The notes under the pieces are model-generated. The model searched no databases. It was not told the origin of the DNA and saw nothing but the letters and a program-made list of their open reading frames with translations. The translations under genes were made by a program, and so were the position numbers. Positions 56,191-64,000 of a DNA stretch of 64,000 bases are shown piece by piece; position 1 is the first letter of the stretch, and the number at the start of each line of letters is the position of its first letter. The DNA is from Luteimonas abyssi. Its GTDB lineage: Bacteria; Pseudomonadota; Gammaproteobacteria; Xanthomonadales; Xanthomonadaceae. The stretch spans positions 3,695,559-3,759,558 of the forward strand of contig NZ_KQ759763.1 in the NCBI RefSeq assembly GCF_001482195.1. The letters are read 5' to 3'.

Positions 56191-56967
56191 ATGAGCGATG
56201 GAAGCGACGGCGCCGGTGGCGTCGGTGGTGGTGGCAACAGCGGGGCCAACGGTGCGGAGAGCGCGGCCGATTCCATCGGTGCCGCGGCCGAAGCGGCCGC
56301 CGAGGCGCTCGGCGCTGCGATCAGCGAGGCACTGAGCGGGCTGGCCGATGCCGCCGGCCTGTCCGATGCGCTGGGCGGGTTCGCCGAAGCGTTGGGGCTG
56401 GACGCCAAGGCGCTGGAAGGCATCCTCGGCGCCGCCGCGATCGGGTTCGCGACCGGTGGCCTGCCCGGCGCGGTGATGGGCGTGGTCAACGGTCTGGTCG
56501 GTGGCAGCATCGCCGATGCCGCCCGCGACGCGGTCTCGGCCAACCTGCCGAGTGCCATGCAGCCGTTCGCCAACATGGCCATCGATACCTTCGCCAGCCG
56601 GGTGCCCGGCGCGAACACGTCGGTGCAATCGGCGCTCGGCGCCTTCGCCAGCGGCGCATTGACCAACGGGCGTGCCCCCGATATCGGCGATCTCGGCGCG
56701 GTGGCGCGTTCGCTGTCGGACGTGCAGTCGGCCGCGCGCAGTGCGCTCGACGGTGTCACCAGCGGCCATTTTTCCAGCGTGCAGGACGCGGTGTCGTCGT
56801 TGGACGGCAGCCTGCAGTCACAGTTCGACGTGGCGCGGGCCGCAGCCGGCGGTGTGGTCGGGGCGATGGAGCGCGGCCTCGGAACCCATCCGAGCGGGCA
56901 GACCGGCTTCACCGGTGTCGTGGAGCAACTCGCCGTGGACACGGCGCAGATGATGATGCGCCGCTGA
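56191..56967 (+). CDS. Gly/Ala-rich leaderless protein with hydrophobic centre (function unknown)
   Basis: A 258-residue protein without a classical signal peptide. A Gly-rich start (SDGSDGAGGVGGGGNSGANG) leads into Ala-rich helices and a hydrophobic, Gly-rich section (about 85-115: IGFATGGLPGAVMGVVNGLV), followed by a Ser/Ala-rich helical part (VQSAARSALDGVTSGHFSSV). The hydrophobic centre could insert in a membrane, as in some colicin-like or holin-like proteins, or self-assemble. No domain was recognised. GAGGAC lies about 9 nt before the ATG. The M-S-D-G start resembles the M-T-D-G start of the Ala-rich protein at 30067-30561. The hairpin at 57001-57031 lies downstream. Confidence 0.65.
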   Translation: MSDGSDGAGGVGGGGNSGANGAESAADSIGAAAEAAAEALGAAISEALSGLADAAGLSDALGGFAEALGLDAKALEGILGAAAIGFATGGLPGAVMGVVNGLVGGSIADAARDAVSANLPSAMQPFANMAIDTFASRVPGANTSVQSALGAFASGALTNGRAPDIGDLGAVARSLSDVQSAARSALDGVTSGHFSSVQDAVSSLDGSLQSQFDVARAAAGGVVGAMERGLGTHPSGQTGFTGVVEQLAVDTAQMMMRR

Positions 56968-57000
56968 TCGCAGCCGCGCGCGCCCCGCTGGAGACCACAT

Positions 57001-57031
57001 CCAAAAGAATGCCGCCTCCGGGGGAGGCGGC
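57001..57031 (-). terminator. Intrinsic terminator of the minus-strand lipoprotein gene
   Basis: GCCGCCTCC (57011-57019) and GGAGGCGGC (57023-57031) form a perfect 9-bp stem with a GGG/CCC loop. On the minus strand the stem is followed by ATTCTTTTGG, a T-rich tail, as expected for an intrinsic terminator. It lies 40 nt after the stop of the lipoprotein gene at 57071. Its plus-strand side also follows the gene ending at 56967. Confidence 0.7.
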
Positions 57032-57070
57032 AATCGTCGACCTTGGAGAGAGAGATGGGCGCTGGGCGCC

Positions 57071-57379
57071 TTATGGGGTCGGCGGACGCTCGGGATCCTC
57101 GGGTGGCATCTGTTCGTCGATGGGATCCATCGAGGGTGGTTGCGACATGTCGTTGCCTTCCATCGTCGGATCGACGGGCTGGGGCGCGAACGCATCGTTG
57201 GTGGCGGGCGGCGGAGCCGCCGGGTCGACCGGGTCACCGGCCGGCACGGTCTCGCCAGCCGGCATGCCTTCCGGCGGCGGAGCCATTTCGTCCTCGGCAG
57301 GCTGGGGCTGGCAGGCGGCAAGTGCGAACACCAGGGCCGGTGCCAGCGAAAGGGACAACAGGCGGCGCTTGGAATGCAT
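57071..57379 (-). CDS. Small proline-rich lipoprotein (function unknown)
   Basis: A 102-residue lipoprotein. The signal (SLSLAPALVFALAAC) is followed by an acidic, Pro/Glu/Met-rich mature part with no recognised domain (for example EDEMAPPPEGMPAGETVPAG), probably disordered. GGAGG is 4 nt before the ATG, so expression should be good. It is a single gene with its own terminator. It lies next to the I78-type lipoprotein gene, transcribed in the same direction with 115 bp between them. Confidence 0.8.
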   Translation of the reverse strand: MHSKRRLLSLSLAPALVFALAACQPQPAEDEMAPPPEGMPAGETVPAGDPVDPAAPPPATNDAFAPQPVDPTMEGNDMSQPPSMDPIDEQMPPEDPERPPTP

Positions 57380-57494
57380 GTGACCTCCGTTCGTGTCTCG
57401 TCGTGATCGCGACGGCTCGTCGCTTTGACGGGTCCAGACTGAACGCGCAGTCGTGTAATCGGCGTCAGAACTTCGCTAACGGAATGCGAAGGGT

Positions 57495-57812
57495 TCAGCC
57501 ACAGCGGAACGACGTGACGACGCCGGCGTCGTCCAGCATCACGTTGAGCCGGTCGGGGCGGTAATCCATGGTCGCCATGTCGTCGGGCTTGAGCGCCCGC
57601 AGGCTGCTGGCGCCGGTGGCGGCCCGCGCCTGCTCCAGCACCGCGTCGGAGGACGGCTGTCCGACCAGCGACTGTGCCCGTGCGGCATCGCACTGGGCCA
57701 GATCGTCCGAAGGTGCCTCGGGCGTGGCGGCGCCGCCGTCGTGGGACGAGGCGCAGGCGGTCAGGGCGAGTGCGGCGAGGGTGGTGAGGGCGGCGGACGC
57801 GATGCGGGTCAT
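57495..57812 (-). CDS. I78-type peptidase-inhibitor-like lipoprotein
   Basis: A 105-residue lipoprotein. The signal ends in LALTAC. The mature part matches the peptidase inhibitor I78 family: CDAARAQSLVGQPSSDAVLE, ARAATGASSLRALKPDDMAT and the ending MDYRPDRLNVMLDDAGVVTS followed by FRCG, with two cysteines that may pair. Family members are proposed to inhibit serine proteases in the periplasm, but the evidence is mostly by homology. AGGAG is 8 nt before the ATG at 57812. It is divergent from the topoisomerase IB gene. Confidence 0.88.
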   Translation of the reverse strand: MTRIASAALTTLAALALTACASSHDGGAATPEAPSDDLAQCDAARAQSLVGQPSSDAVLEQARAATGASSLRALKPDDMATMDYRPDRLNVMLDDAGVVTSFRCG

Positions 57813-57920
57813 GCGGAGTCTCCTGAATGCGGACATGGGCGCACAGCCTGCCCGTCGCGATGTGTCCGGCCGATAAACGAGGGGGGTCGACGTTGGCGCG
57901 GCATTGACGAGGCGGCGAAG

Positions 57921-59051
57921 ATGCTCCGGCGCATGCCCTCGACGACATCGCCTTCGACGACACCTGCCGTTCCCTCCGCCCGCCGCGATCCGGTCATCGC
58001 GCCCGCCATGGCACAGGTCGATGCGCGCAAGGCCGGCCTGCGCTATGTCAGCGATGCCGATCCCGGCATCACGCGACGGCGGGCCGGGCGCGGCTTCTGT
58101 TATCGGCTCCCCGAGGGCGAGGTGGTGCGGGATGTGGACGCATTGACCCGGATCCGGGCGTTGGCGATTCCCCCCGCCTACACCGAGGTGTGGATCTGCC
58201 TCGATGACCGCGGCCATCTGCAGGCCACCGGGCGCGACGCCCGTCGGCGCAAGCAGTACCGCTATCACGCCGAGTGGTCCCAGGCGCGCGGGACCGGCAA
58301 GTTCGACCGGGTGATCGCGTTCGGCCGCGCGCTGCCGCGGCTGCGGCGGCGGTTGCGGCGTGATCTCGCCCTGCCCGGTTTCCCCCGCGAGCGCGTGATC
58401 GCCCTGGTGGTGGCGTTGCTGGGCGAGACCCTGGTCCGGATCGGCAACGCCGCCTATGCCGCCAGCAACCGCTCCTACGGCCTCACCACGCTCCGCAACC
58501 GGCACATCGACTTCCTGCGGGGTGGGCGTGCGCGACTGCACTTTCGCGGCAAGGGTGGGCAGGACCACGATCTCGAGATCGACGACGCACGCCTGGTCAA
58601 GCTGGTGCGCGCCTGCCACGAACTGCCCGGCCAGGCGCTGTTCCAGTACCGGGACGACGACGGCACGTTGCAGCCGGTGGCCTCGGGCGACGTCAACGAC
58701 TACCTGCGCGAGGCGATGGGCGAGGGGTTCACCGCCAAGGATTTCCGGACCTGGGGCGGCACCCTGCTCGCGTTCCGGACCCTGGCCGCCACCCCGTTGC
58801 CGCCGCCGTCTCCGCGGACCGGCGCCCCGACCGAGCGCGCGCTCAACCGGGTGCGCACCGAGGTCGTCCGCACCGTCGCCGACACCCTGGGCAACACGCC
58901 CGCGGTCTGCCGGAAGGCGTACATCGATCCGCGCGTGTTCGACGGATGGGAGGATGGCAGTCTCGCGCGTGCCGCGGCCGGCGCGCGCGGCGCCCGGCAA
59001 TGGGAGCAGGCCGCACTGCGTTTCCTCAGCCGGCGCAGTCGCCGCCGGTAG
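57921..59051 (+). CDS. DNA topoisomerase IB
   Basis: A 376-residue topoisomerase of the small poxvirus-like IB type that relaxes both positive and negative supercoils by a transient 3'-phosphotyrosine link. The N-terminal DNA-clamp (about 20-110) and catalytic domain are present: LLGETLVRIGNAAYAASNRS, GLTTLRNRHI, RGKGGQDHDL (catalytic Lys), FRTWGGTLLAF (with a catalytic Arg) and the active Tyr in NTPAVCRKAYIDPRV. A Ser/Arg-rich tail closes it. GAGG lies 9 nt before the ATG at 57921; the ATG at 57933 is an alternative. Such enzymes occur in many Proteobacteria. It is divergent from the I78 lipoprotein gene. Confidence 0.93.
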   Translation: MLRRMPSTTSPSTTPAVPSARRDPVIAPAMAQVDARKAGLRYVSDADPGITRRRAGRGFCYRLPEGEVVRDVDALTRIRALAIPPAYTEVWICLDDRGHLQATGRDARRRKQYRYHAEWSQARGTGKFDRVIAFGRALPRLRRRLRRDLALPGFPRERVIALVVALLGETLVRIGNAAYAASNRSYGLTTLRNRHIDFLRGGRARLHFRGKGGQDHDLEIDDARLVKLVRACHELPGQALFQYRDDDGTLQPVASGDVNDYLREAMGEGFTAKDFRTWGGTLLAFRTLAATPLPPPSPRTGAPTERALNRVRTEVVRTVADTLGNTPAVCRKAYIDPRVFDGWEDGSLARAAAGARGARQWEQAALRFLSRRSRRR

Positions 59052-59292
59052 CGGCGCCAGGCGTCCCCGCCAGCGCTCGAGACGTCGGACGGATCGACGT
59101 TTCCCGCGTCCTTCGATGGCTGCGCGGTGGGTGTGCATCATGCGCGGGCGAGGGGCATCGAAGGGACGCGTCGGATATCGTGCGGCATCGTGCCACGGCG
59201 TTCATGCGAGCATGGACCGATCGGCACCGCCGCGTGCGACGGCCGATGCCGAGTACGCGCCCGTCCCCGTCCCGCCCAGGAGTCCATCGAGA

Positions 59293-60939
59293 ATGCCGTC
59301 GTCCACCCTGCGCCGCGCCGTGTTGCCCCTGTGCCTGAGTCTGGCCGCATCGCTTGCCGTCGCCGCCGAACCCTCGCCCGCGATCGACGCCACCCGTCTG
59401 GCCGACCACATCCGCACCCTCGCGTCCGACGACTTCGAGGGACGCGCGCCGAATACGCCAGGCGAGGCGAAGACCATCGCCTACATCGGCGAGCAGTTCG
59501 CGAACGCCGGTCTGACACCGGCTGGCGACGATGGCTGGCTGCAGGCGGTGACCCTGGTCCGCAGTGAGATCCAGGGCGATGTGCAGGCGTCGCTGCGCAG
59601 CGGCGGGGACACCCGCAGCCTGGCCAACGGCGACGACATCGCGGTGGAGAGCCTGCACCCGGCCGAGCGCGTCGACCTGCGCGATGTGCCGGTGGTGTTC
59701 GCCGGCTACGGCGTGACCGCACCCGAGCTCGACTGGGACGACTACGCCGGCCTGGATGTGCGCGACAAGCTGGTGGTGGTGCTGATCAACGACCCCGACT
59801 TCGAGGCCGGCGAGGGCCGCTTCGGCGGCCGCGCGATGACCTGGTACGGCCGCTGGCCGTACAAGTACGCCGAAGCCGCGCGCCGCGGCGCGGCGGGGGT
59901 GCTGATCGTCCATGAAGACGAGCCGGCGGCGTATCCGTGGGCCACGGTGCGCAATGGCCGCGCCGGCCCGCAGCTGGACATCGTCCGCGAGGATCCCGCC
60001 GAGCATCACCTGCGCATGCGCGGCTGGATCCAGCGCGAGCAGGCGGTGAAGCTGTTCGCCGATACGGGGCTGGACTTCGACGCGCTCAAGACCCGTGCGC
60101 AGACCCACGGCTTTCGTGGTTTCGAACTCGACGACACCACCCTGTCGATCGCGTTCGACGTCGCCCACGACCGCATCCGCACCCATAACGTGGCCGGCCT
60201 GTTGCCGGGCGCGACGCGCCCCGACGAGACGGTGATCGTGTCCGCCCACTGGGACAGCTTCGGCATCAACCAGGAGGGCGCGGTGATGCCGGGCGCGGTC
60301 GACAACGCCAGCGCCGTGGCCTCGGTGATCGAGCTGGCGCGGACGCTCGCCGCCGGTCCCGCGCCGGAACGCAGCCTGCTGTTCCTGGCGCTGACCGCGG
60401 AGGAGAGCGGGCTGCTGGGCGCCCACCACTACACGGCGCATCCGTTGCGTCCGCTGGAGACCACCGCGGCGGTGATCAACATGGAAATGTGGAGCCCCGA
60501 CGGCCCGACCCACGACATTTCGTCCTGGGGCATCGGCAAGGTCTCGCTGGAGCGCGATCTGGCCGACGCGGCGCAGGCCGCGGGTCGGGTCTGGTCGCCG
60601 GATCCCAACCTGGAAGCCGGGTTCTTCCACCGCGCCGATCATTTCGCCTTCGCGCAGGCGGGCGTGCCGGCGATCACCGTCGGCCCCGGCATGGACCAGC
60701 GCGACGGCGGCACCGCGGGCGGCGAGGCCGCGCGCGCAGCGTACTTCGCGCACCGCTATCACCAACCGACGGACGGATTCGACGACAGTTGGGACATGCG
60801 CGGGCCCGCCGAGGACACGCTGGTCGTGCAGGGGCTGGTGCGGGCGGTGGCCGACGCCGCCGACTGGCCGGCCTGGGACGACGACAGCGAATTCCGCGCA
60901 CGGCGCGTGGAGAGCGATGCCGCGCGCGGCGTGCACTGA
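59293..60939 (+). CDS. Secreted M28-family metallopeptidase (aminopeptidase with PA insert)
   Basis: A 548-residue exported zinc peptidase. The signal peptide (AVLPLCLSLAASLAVAAEP) is followed by the M28 N-terminal part (IRTLASDDFEGRAPNTPGEA). A PA-like insert follows (near 130-250, DVPVVFAGYGVTAPELDWDD), and then the catalytic core with HxD (VIVSAHWDSFG), the bridging Asp (PGAVDNASAVASV), the Glu pair (LTAEESGLLGAHHYT) and the late His (YHQPTDGFD). Such enzymes remove N-terminal residues from peptides in the periplasm or outside. AGGAG is about 11 nt before the ATG. It stands in a series with the DUF938 gene (19-bp gap), perhaps in one transcript. Confidence 0.93.
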   Translation: MPSSTLRRAVLPLCLSLAASLAVAAEPSPAIDATRLADHIRTLASDDFEGRAPNTPGEAKTIAYIGEQFANAGLTPAGDDGWLQAVTLVRSEIQGDVQASLRSGGDTRSLANGDDIAVESLHPAERVDLRDVPVVFAGYGVTAPELDWDDYAGLDVRDKLVVVLINDPDFEAGEGRFGGRAMTWYGRWPYKYAEAARRGAAGVLIVHEDEPAAYPWATVRNGRAGPQLDIVREDPAEHHLRMRGWIQREQAVKLFADTGLDFDALKTRAQTHGFRGFELDDTTLSIAFDVAHDRIRTHNVAGLLPGATRPDETVIVSAHWDSFGINQEGAVMPGAVDNASAVASVIELARTLAAGPAPERSLLFLALTAEESGLLGAHHYTAHPLRPLETTAAVINMEMWSPDGPTHDISSWGIGKVSLERDLADAAQAAGRVWSPDPNLEAGFFHRADHFAFAQAGVPAITVGPGMDQRDGGTAGGEAARAAYFAHRYHQPTDGFDDSWDMRGPAEDTLVVQGLVRAVADAADWPAWDDDSEFRARRVESDAARGVH

Positions 60940-60958
60940 CTGACAGGCTGCCACCGCC

Positions 60959-61672
60959 ATGACGTCCGATCGCGACGCCGCGCCCGTCCGTACCCGCGGT
61001 TGCGGGACTGCACCGGAGACGGGTGTCGCGGCCGGCGACAAGCCCTACGCACCGGCCTGCGACCGTAACCGGGAGCCGATCCTGTCGGTGTTGCATGCCG
61101 TGCTCGGCGACCGCCGCCACGTGCTGGAGATCGGCAGCGGCACCGGCCAGCATGCGGTGCATTTCGCCGCGGCGATGCCGTGGCTGACCTGGCAATGCAG
61201 CGACCGGCCGCAGGCGTTGCCGGGCATCGCGCGCTGGCTCGACGATGCGGGTCTGCGCAACACGCCGGCACCTCGCGCGCTCGACATGACGTGGCCGGAC
61301 TGGCCCGAGCGGCTGCGGTCGGCGTTATCCACGGGCGATGCGATCGACGCCGTGTTCTCGGCCAACACCCTGCACATCATGGCCTGGCCGGCGGTGGAGG
61401 CGTTCTTCGCCGGCGTCGGTCGCGTGCTCGCCGATGGACCGGAGGCGGTGCTGGTGGTCTACGGTCCGTTCAACCGCGATGGCCGCTATACCAGCGACAG
61501 CAATCGCGATTTCGACGGGTGGCTCAAGGCGCGCGATTCCGCATCGGGCCTGCGCGACTTCGAGGCGGTGGATGCGTTGGCGCATGCGGCCGGCCTGCGT
61601 CTGGTCGACGACCTCGCGATGCCGGCCAATAACCGCTGCGTGGTGTGGCGGCGGGCCTCAGGCGAGACCTGA
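60959..61672 (+). CDS. DUF938 SAM-dependent methyltransferase
   Basis: A 237-residue class I methyltransferase-like protein. The SAM loop is VLEIGSGTGQHAVHFA, and the family signature is YAPACDRNREPILSVL before it. Other DUF938 marks are FSANTLHIMAWPAVEAFF and VYGPFNRDGRYTSDSN. Substrate and product are unknown. A 30-residue N-terminal tail precedes the domain. The gene starts 19 bp after the M28 peptidase stop, and no strong ribosome binding site is seen (GGCTGCC). It ends before a hairpin shared with the convergent oxidoreductase gene. Confidence 0.88.
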   Translation: MTSDRDAAPVRTRGCGTAPETGVAAGDKPYAPACDRNREPILSVLHAVLGDRRHVLEIGSGTGQHAVHFAAAMPWLTWQCSDRPQALPGIARWLDDAGLRNTPAPRALDMTWPDWPERLRSALSTGDAIDAVFSANTLHIMAWPAVEAFFAGVGRVLADGPEAVLVVYGPFNRDGRYTSDSNRDFDGWLKARDSASGLRDFEAVDALAHAAGLRLVDDLAMPANNRCVVWRRASGET

Positions 61673-61697
61673 CCGCGGCGACATGCCGCCGGGCGCT

Positions 61698-61718
61698 GCG
61701 CGGACCATCAGTCCGCGC
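61698..61718. terminator. Hairpin between convergent genes, probable bidirectional terminator
   Basis: GCGCGGAC (61698-61705) and GTCCGCGC (61711-61718) form a perfect 8-bp stem with a 5-nt loop between the DUF938 gene and the oxidoreductase gene. There is no T tract. Confidence 0.5.
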
Positions 61719-61733
61719 CCGCCCGCAGGCGGC

Positions 61734-64000
61734 TCAGGCCGCCTGCACCTGCACCACGCGCAGCGGGTTGTCCCACTCGCGCAGCAGTTCCGCTTCGCGC
61801 GTCTTGGCGGCGTGCAGGTGCGCCTCCTTGACGTGGCCGTAGCCGCGGATGTGTTCCGGAATGCTGGCGATCTCGGTGGCGAGGTCGACGTTGCCGCCGT
61901 CGAGGCGATCAAGCAGTCTGCCCACGGTCGCTTCGTACTCGCCGATCAGCCGGCGCTCCATCTTCCGCTCGGCGGTGTAGCCGAACACGTCGAGCGCGGT
62001 ACCGCGCAGGCCGCGCAACTTCGCCAGCACACCGAAGGCCTTGAACACCCACGGGCCGTACTCGCGCTTCTGCAGTTCGCCCTTGGCGTTCTTCTTCGCC
62101 AGCAGCGGCGGCGCGAGGTGGAAGTGCAGGGTGTAGTCGCCCTCGAACTGCTGTTCCAGCTTCCGGCGGAAGTCGCCGCTGGTGTACAGGCGTGCGACCT
62201 CGTACTCGTCCTTGTAGGCCATGAGCTTGAAGAAATAGCGCGCGGCGGCTTCGGTGAGCGCGGTGGAGCCGGGTGCCTTCGCCTGTTCGGCGGCGCGCAC
62301 GCGGGCGACGAAGTCGGTGTAGCGACGGGCGTAGGCGGCGCTCTGGTACTCGGTGAGGAACGTCGTGCGGCGGGCGATCAGCTCGTCGAGGGAGCGCGAG
62401 AGACGCTGGTCGTCCAGGGGGAGGAAGGCGAGGTCGGCGGTGGGGGTGTGGGGGGAATTCGCGGTGCCGGTGGCCCTCACCCCACCGTCAGCTGCGCCGA
62501 CGGTCCCCCCCGGCTCCGCCCCCCGGCCGTGCCCAGCGGGCACGGCGCTCGGAAGCGCGCGAGCCAGTGGCTCGCTATCCGCGCTTCCTTGCCCCGCAAG
62601 GCGGGCGAGGGGCTTCGGTGTGCGGCCTGCGGCCGCAGTCGCCTGTTGGGGCGCCGCGTTCGCGCCCCACTCGTGACCTTCCCACTCGCCCGGCGGCAGG
62701 GCTTCGAGGGTGTGCGGGGCGTCGTCGGCACCGGAGCGCGGTGCCGGCGCGATGCCCGCGGCCTCGCGCACCGCGCCCGGATCGACCGCGGCCAGGCGGC
62801 CCCAGGCGAAGGCGGTCTTGTTCATCTCGACCGCGGCGCCGTTGAGCTCGATCGCGCGTGCCAGCGCGTCGTAGGACAGCGGTACCCAGCCGCGCTGCCA
62901 GGCGTAGCCGAGGATGAACAGGTTGGCGGCGATCGCGTCGCCCATCAGCGCGGTCGCGAGCTGGGTGGCGTCGACGACGTTGAGCGCATCGGCCGCGGCG
63001 GCGTCGCCGCCCAGTGCGTTGCGCACCGCGGCGACGATGTCGGCAGCCGGGAACTGCATGTCGGGGCGTGTGGTGAAGGTGCCCGGCATCGCCTCGTAGC
63101 TGTTGAGCACCACGTGGCTGCGGCCCTCGCGGAGCTTCGACAGCGCCCAGTAGTCGTTGACCACCACCATGTCGCAGCCCAGCACCAGGTCGGCCTCGCC
63201 GGCGGCGATGCGCACCGCGTGCAGGTCGGCCGGGGTCCTGGCGAAACGGATGTGTGTGGTCACCGCGCCGCCCTTCTGCGCCAGGCCGGTCTGGTCGAGC
63301 ACGGTGGAGCCGCGGCCTTCCAGGTGCCCGGCCATGCCCAGCAGCGCACCGATGGTGACCACGCCGGTGCCGCCGACGCCGGTGATCAGGATGTTCCACG
63401 GCTGCGACAGGTCGCTGGCGAACACCGGCTCGGGCAGGCTCGCCAGGCGTTCGGCGGCGTTGACCTTGCGGCCCTTGCGCGGCTTGCCGCCGTGCACGGT
63501 GACGAAGCTGGGGCAGAAGCCCTCGACGCAGCTGTAGTCCTTGTTGCAGTTGGACTGGTCGATGGCGCGCTTGCGGCCGAACTCGGTGGCCTGCGGCAGG
63601 ACCGACACGCAGAAGCTCTTCTTGCCGCAGTCGCCGCAACCTTCGCACACCAGCGTGTTGACGAACACGCGCTTGGCCGGGTCCGGCAGCTTGCCGCGCT
63701 TGCGGCGGCGGCGCTTCTCGGTGGCACAGGTCTGGTCGTAGATCAGCACCGAGGTGCCGGGCACCTCGCGCATGCGCGTCTGCACCGCGTCGAGGTCCTT
63801 GCGGTCATGGAACTCCATGCCGGCCGGGAAGAGCTCGGGCTTGGACCACTTGGCGATGTCGTCGCTGACCAGCACGATCGTCTGCACGCCCTCGGCGCGC
63901 ATCTGGTGGGCGATGTCGGGCACGGTGAGGGTGCCGTCGACCGGCTGGCCGCCGGTCATCGCGACCGCGTCGTTGTAGAGGATCTTGTAGGTGATGTTGA
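61734..64000 (-). CDS. Indolepyruvate:ferredoxin oxidoreductase family protein (fused), 5' end outside the window
   Basis: The C-terminal 755 or so residues of a large fused 2-oxoacid:ferredoxin oxidoreductase, which decarboxylates aryl or branched-chain 2-oxoacids to acyl-CoA with ferredoxin as acceptor. In view are the end of the TPP-binding part (VLIYDQTCATEKRRRRKRGK), the Fe-S cysteines (CEGCGDCGKKSFC, then CNKDYSCVEGFCPSF), the gamma domain (NILITGVGGTGVVTIGALLG and LDQTGLAQKGGAVTTHIRF) and a C-terminal helical DUF6537-like domain (LARLYTSGDF-type region to NPLRVVQVQAA). The frame is open to the right edge, so the start lies beyond 64000. Between the gamma and the helical domain an extra low-complexity stretch of about 80 residues is coded by a cassette of palindromes (about 62459-62700), which is absent from relatives as far as I recall. 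Confidence 0.92.
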   Translation of the reverse strand, partial: NITYKILYNDAVAMTGGQPVDGTLTVPDIAHQMRAEGVQTIVLVSDDIAKWSKPELFPAGMEFHDRKDLDAVQTRMREVPGTSVLIYDQTCATEKRRRRKRGKLPDPAKRVFVNTLVCEGCGDCGKKSFCVSVLPQATEFGRKRAIDQSNCNKDYSCVEGFCPSFVTVHGGKPRKGRKVNAAERLASLPEPVFASDLSQPWNILITGVGGTGVVTIGALLGMAGHLEGRGSTVLDQTGLAQKGGAVTTHIRFARTPADLHAVRIAAGEADLVLGCDMVVVNDYWALSKLREGRSHVVLNSYEAMPGTFTTRPDMQFPAADIVAAVRNALGGDAAAADALNVVDATQLATALMGDAIAANLFILGYAWQRGWVPLSYDALARAIELNGAAVEMNKTAFAWGRLAAVDPGAVREAAGIAPAPRSGADDAPHTLEALPPGEWEGHEWGANAAPQQATAAAGRTPKPLARLAGQGSADSEPLARALPSAVPAGHGRGAEPGGTVGAADGGVRATGTANSPHTPTADLAFLPLDDQRLSRSLDELIARRTTFLTEYQSAAYARRYTDFVARVRAAEQAKAPGSTALTEAAARYFFKLMAYKDEYEVARLYTSGDFRRKLEQQFEGDYTLHFHLAPPLLAKKNAKGELQKREYGPWVFKAFGVLAKLRGLRGTALDVFGYTAERKMERRLIGEYEATVGRLLDRLDGGNVDLATEIASIPEHIRGYGHVKEAHLHAAKTREAELLREWDNPLRVVQVQAA
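62529..62669. repeat. Cassette of five palindromes inside the oxidoreductase gene
   Basis: Inverted repeats follow one another: GTGCCC/GGGCAC (62529-62543); GCGAGCC/GGCTCGC (62559-62575) nested in GGAAGCGCG/CGCGCTTCC (62551-62588); CCTTGC/GCAAGG (62587-62601); TGCGGCC/GGCCGCA (62621-62637); and TGGGGCG/CGCCCCA (62647-62669). The spacers are 3 nt except for the last (9 nt). The left flank CCCTCACCCC and the inner GGGCGAGGGGC recall dispersed extragenic palindromic repeats. Here the cassette is translated in frame as an Ala/Pro/Gly-rich linker. Confidence 0.8.

Noticed and set aside
1..64000. CRISPR arrays, tRNA/rRNA genes, insertion sequences, integrases and prophage genes
   Set aside because: I looked for regularly spaced repeats, cloverleaf-like segments and transposase or integrase motifs and found none that were convincing.

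Overview
The window is high-GC, gene-dense chromosomal DNA with no rRNA, tRNA, integrase, transposase or CRISPR array that I could see. The gene set points to a gammaproteobacterium of the Lysobacteraceae/Xanthomonadaceae (Luteimonas or Lysobacter type). The pointers are a TonB-dependent receptor of the Xanthomonas/Caulobacter class, an amidohydrolase fused to a TolB-like propeller, a DUF885 lipoprotein, an I78-type inhibitor lipoprotein, a YjjJ-type HipA kinase and a fused indolepyruvate:ferredoxin oxidoreductase. This placement is inference from gene content, not from a marker search.

Left part (1-14 kb): a secreted S41 protease and a DUF3089 lipoprotein are followed by a redox cluster. A LysR regulator is divergent from an aldo/keto reductase, a Gfo/Idh/MocA-type protein, a medium-chain reductase, a SnoaL-like protein and a Tat-exported SDR. 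Then come a large helical protein of unknown function (9090-10754), a TonB-like protein with an unfamiliar C-terminus, and a divergent epimerase/AraC pair.

Middle (14-40 kb): a secreted GH13 amylase; a second large helical protein (15871-17697) that I align by eye with the first; the 1144-residue propeller-amidohydrolase; an orphan barstar; a TonB-dependent receptor; a YkgJ operon; YaeQ; DbpA; a DUF1905/YdeI protein; an Ala-rich protein; a beta-lactamase-fold hydrolase; a YjjJ kinase behind an AT-rich repeat-bearing promoter; an SDR/Atu4866 pair divergent from a LysR; an AraC regulator; and a DUF885 lipoprotein.

Right part (40-64 kb): a LysR regulator is divergent from a MexEF-OprN-like RND efflux operon that contains two SDR genes. 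Next come FolE-YchJ, a transglutaminase divergent from egtB-egtD (ergothioneine synthesis), an MltB-type lytic transglycosylase overlapping a hexose-6-phosphate mutarotase, a Gly/Ala-rich protein, two small lipoproteins, a topoisomerase IB, an M28 peptidase and a DUF938 methyltransferase. The last gene is the 3' part of an indolepyruvate:ferredoxin oxidoreductase gene whose reading frame carries a cassette of five palindromes.

The most unusual content is: (i) the pair of distantly related helical proteins that resemble actinobacterial DUF6571-type proteins; (ii) two leaderless Gly/Ala-rich proteins with similar N-termini; (iii) a TonB N-terminus joined to a novel C-terminal domain; (iv) a palindrome cassette translated inside an essential-looking redox enzyme; and (v) a series of clear dyads or direct repeats beside regulator start codons.
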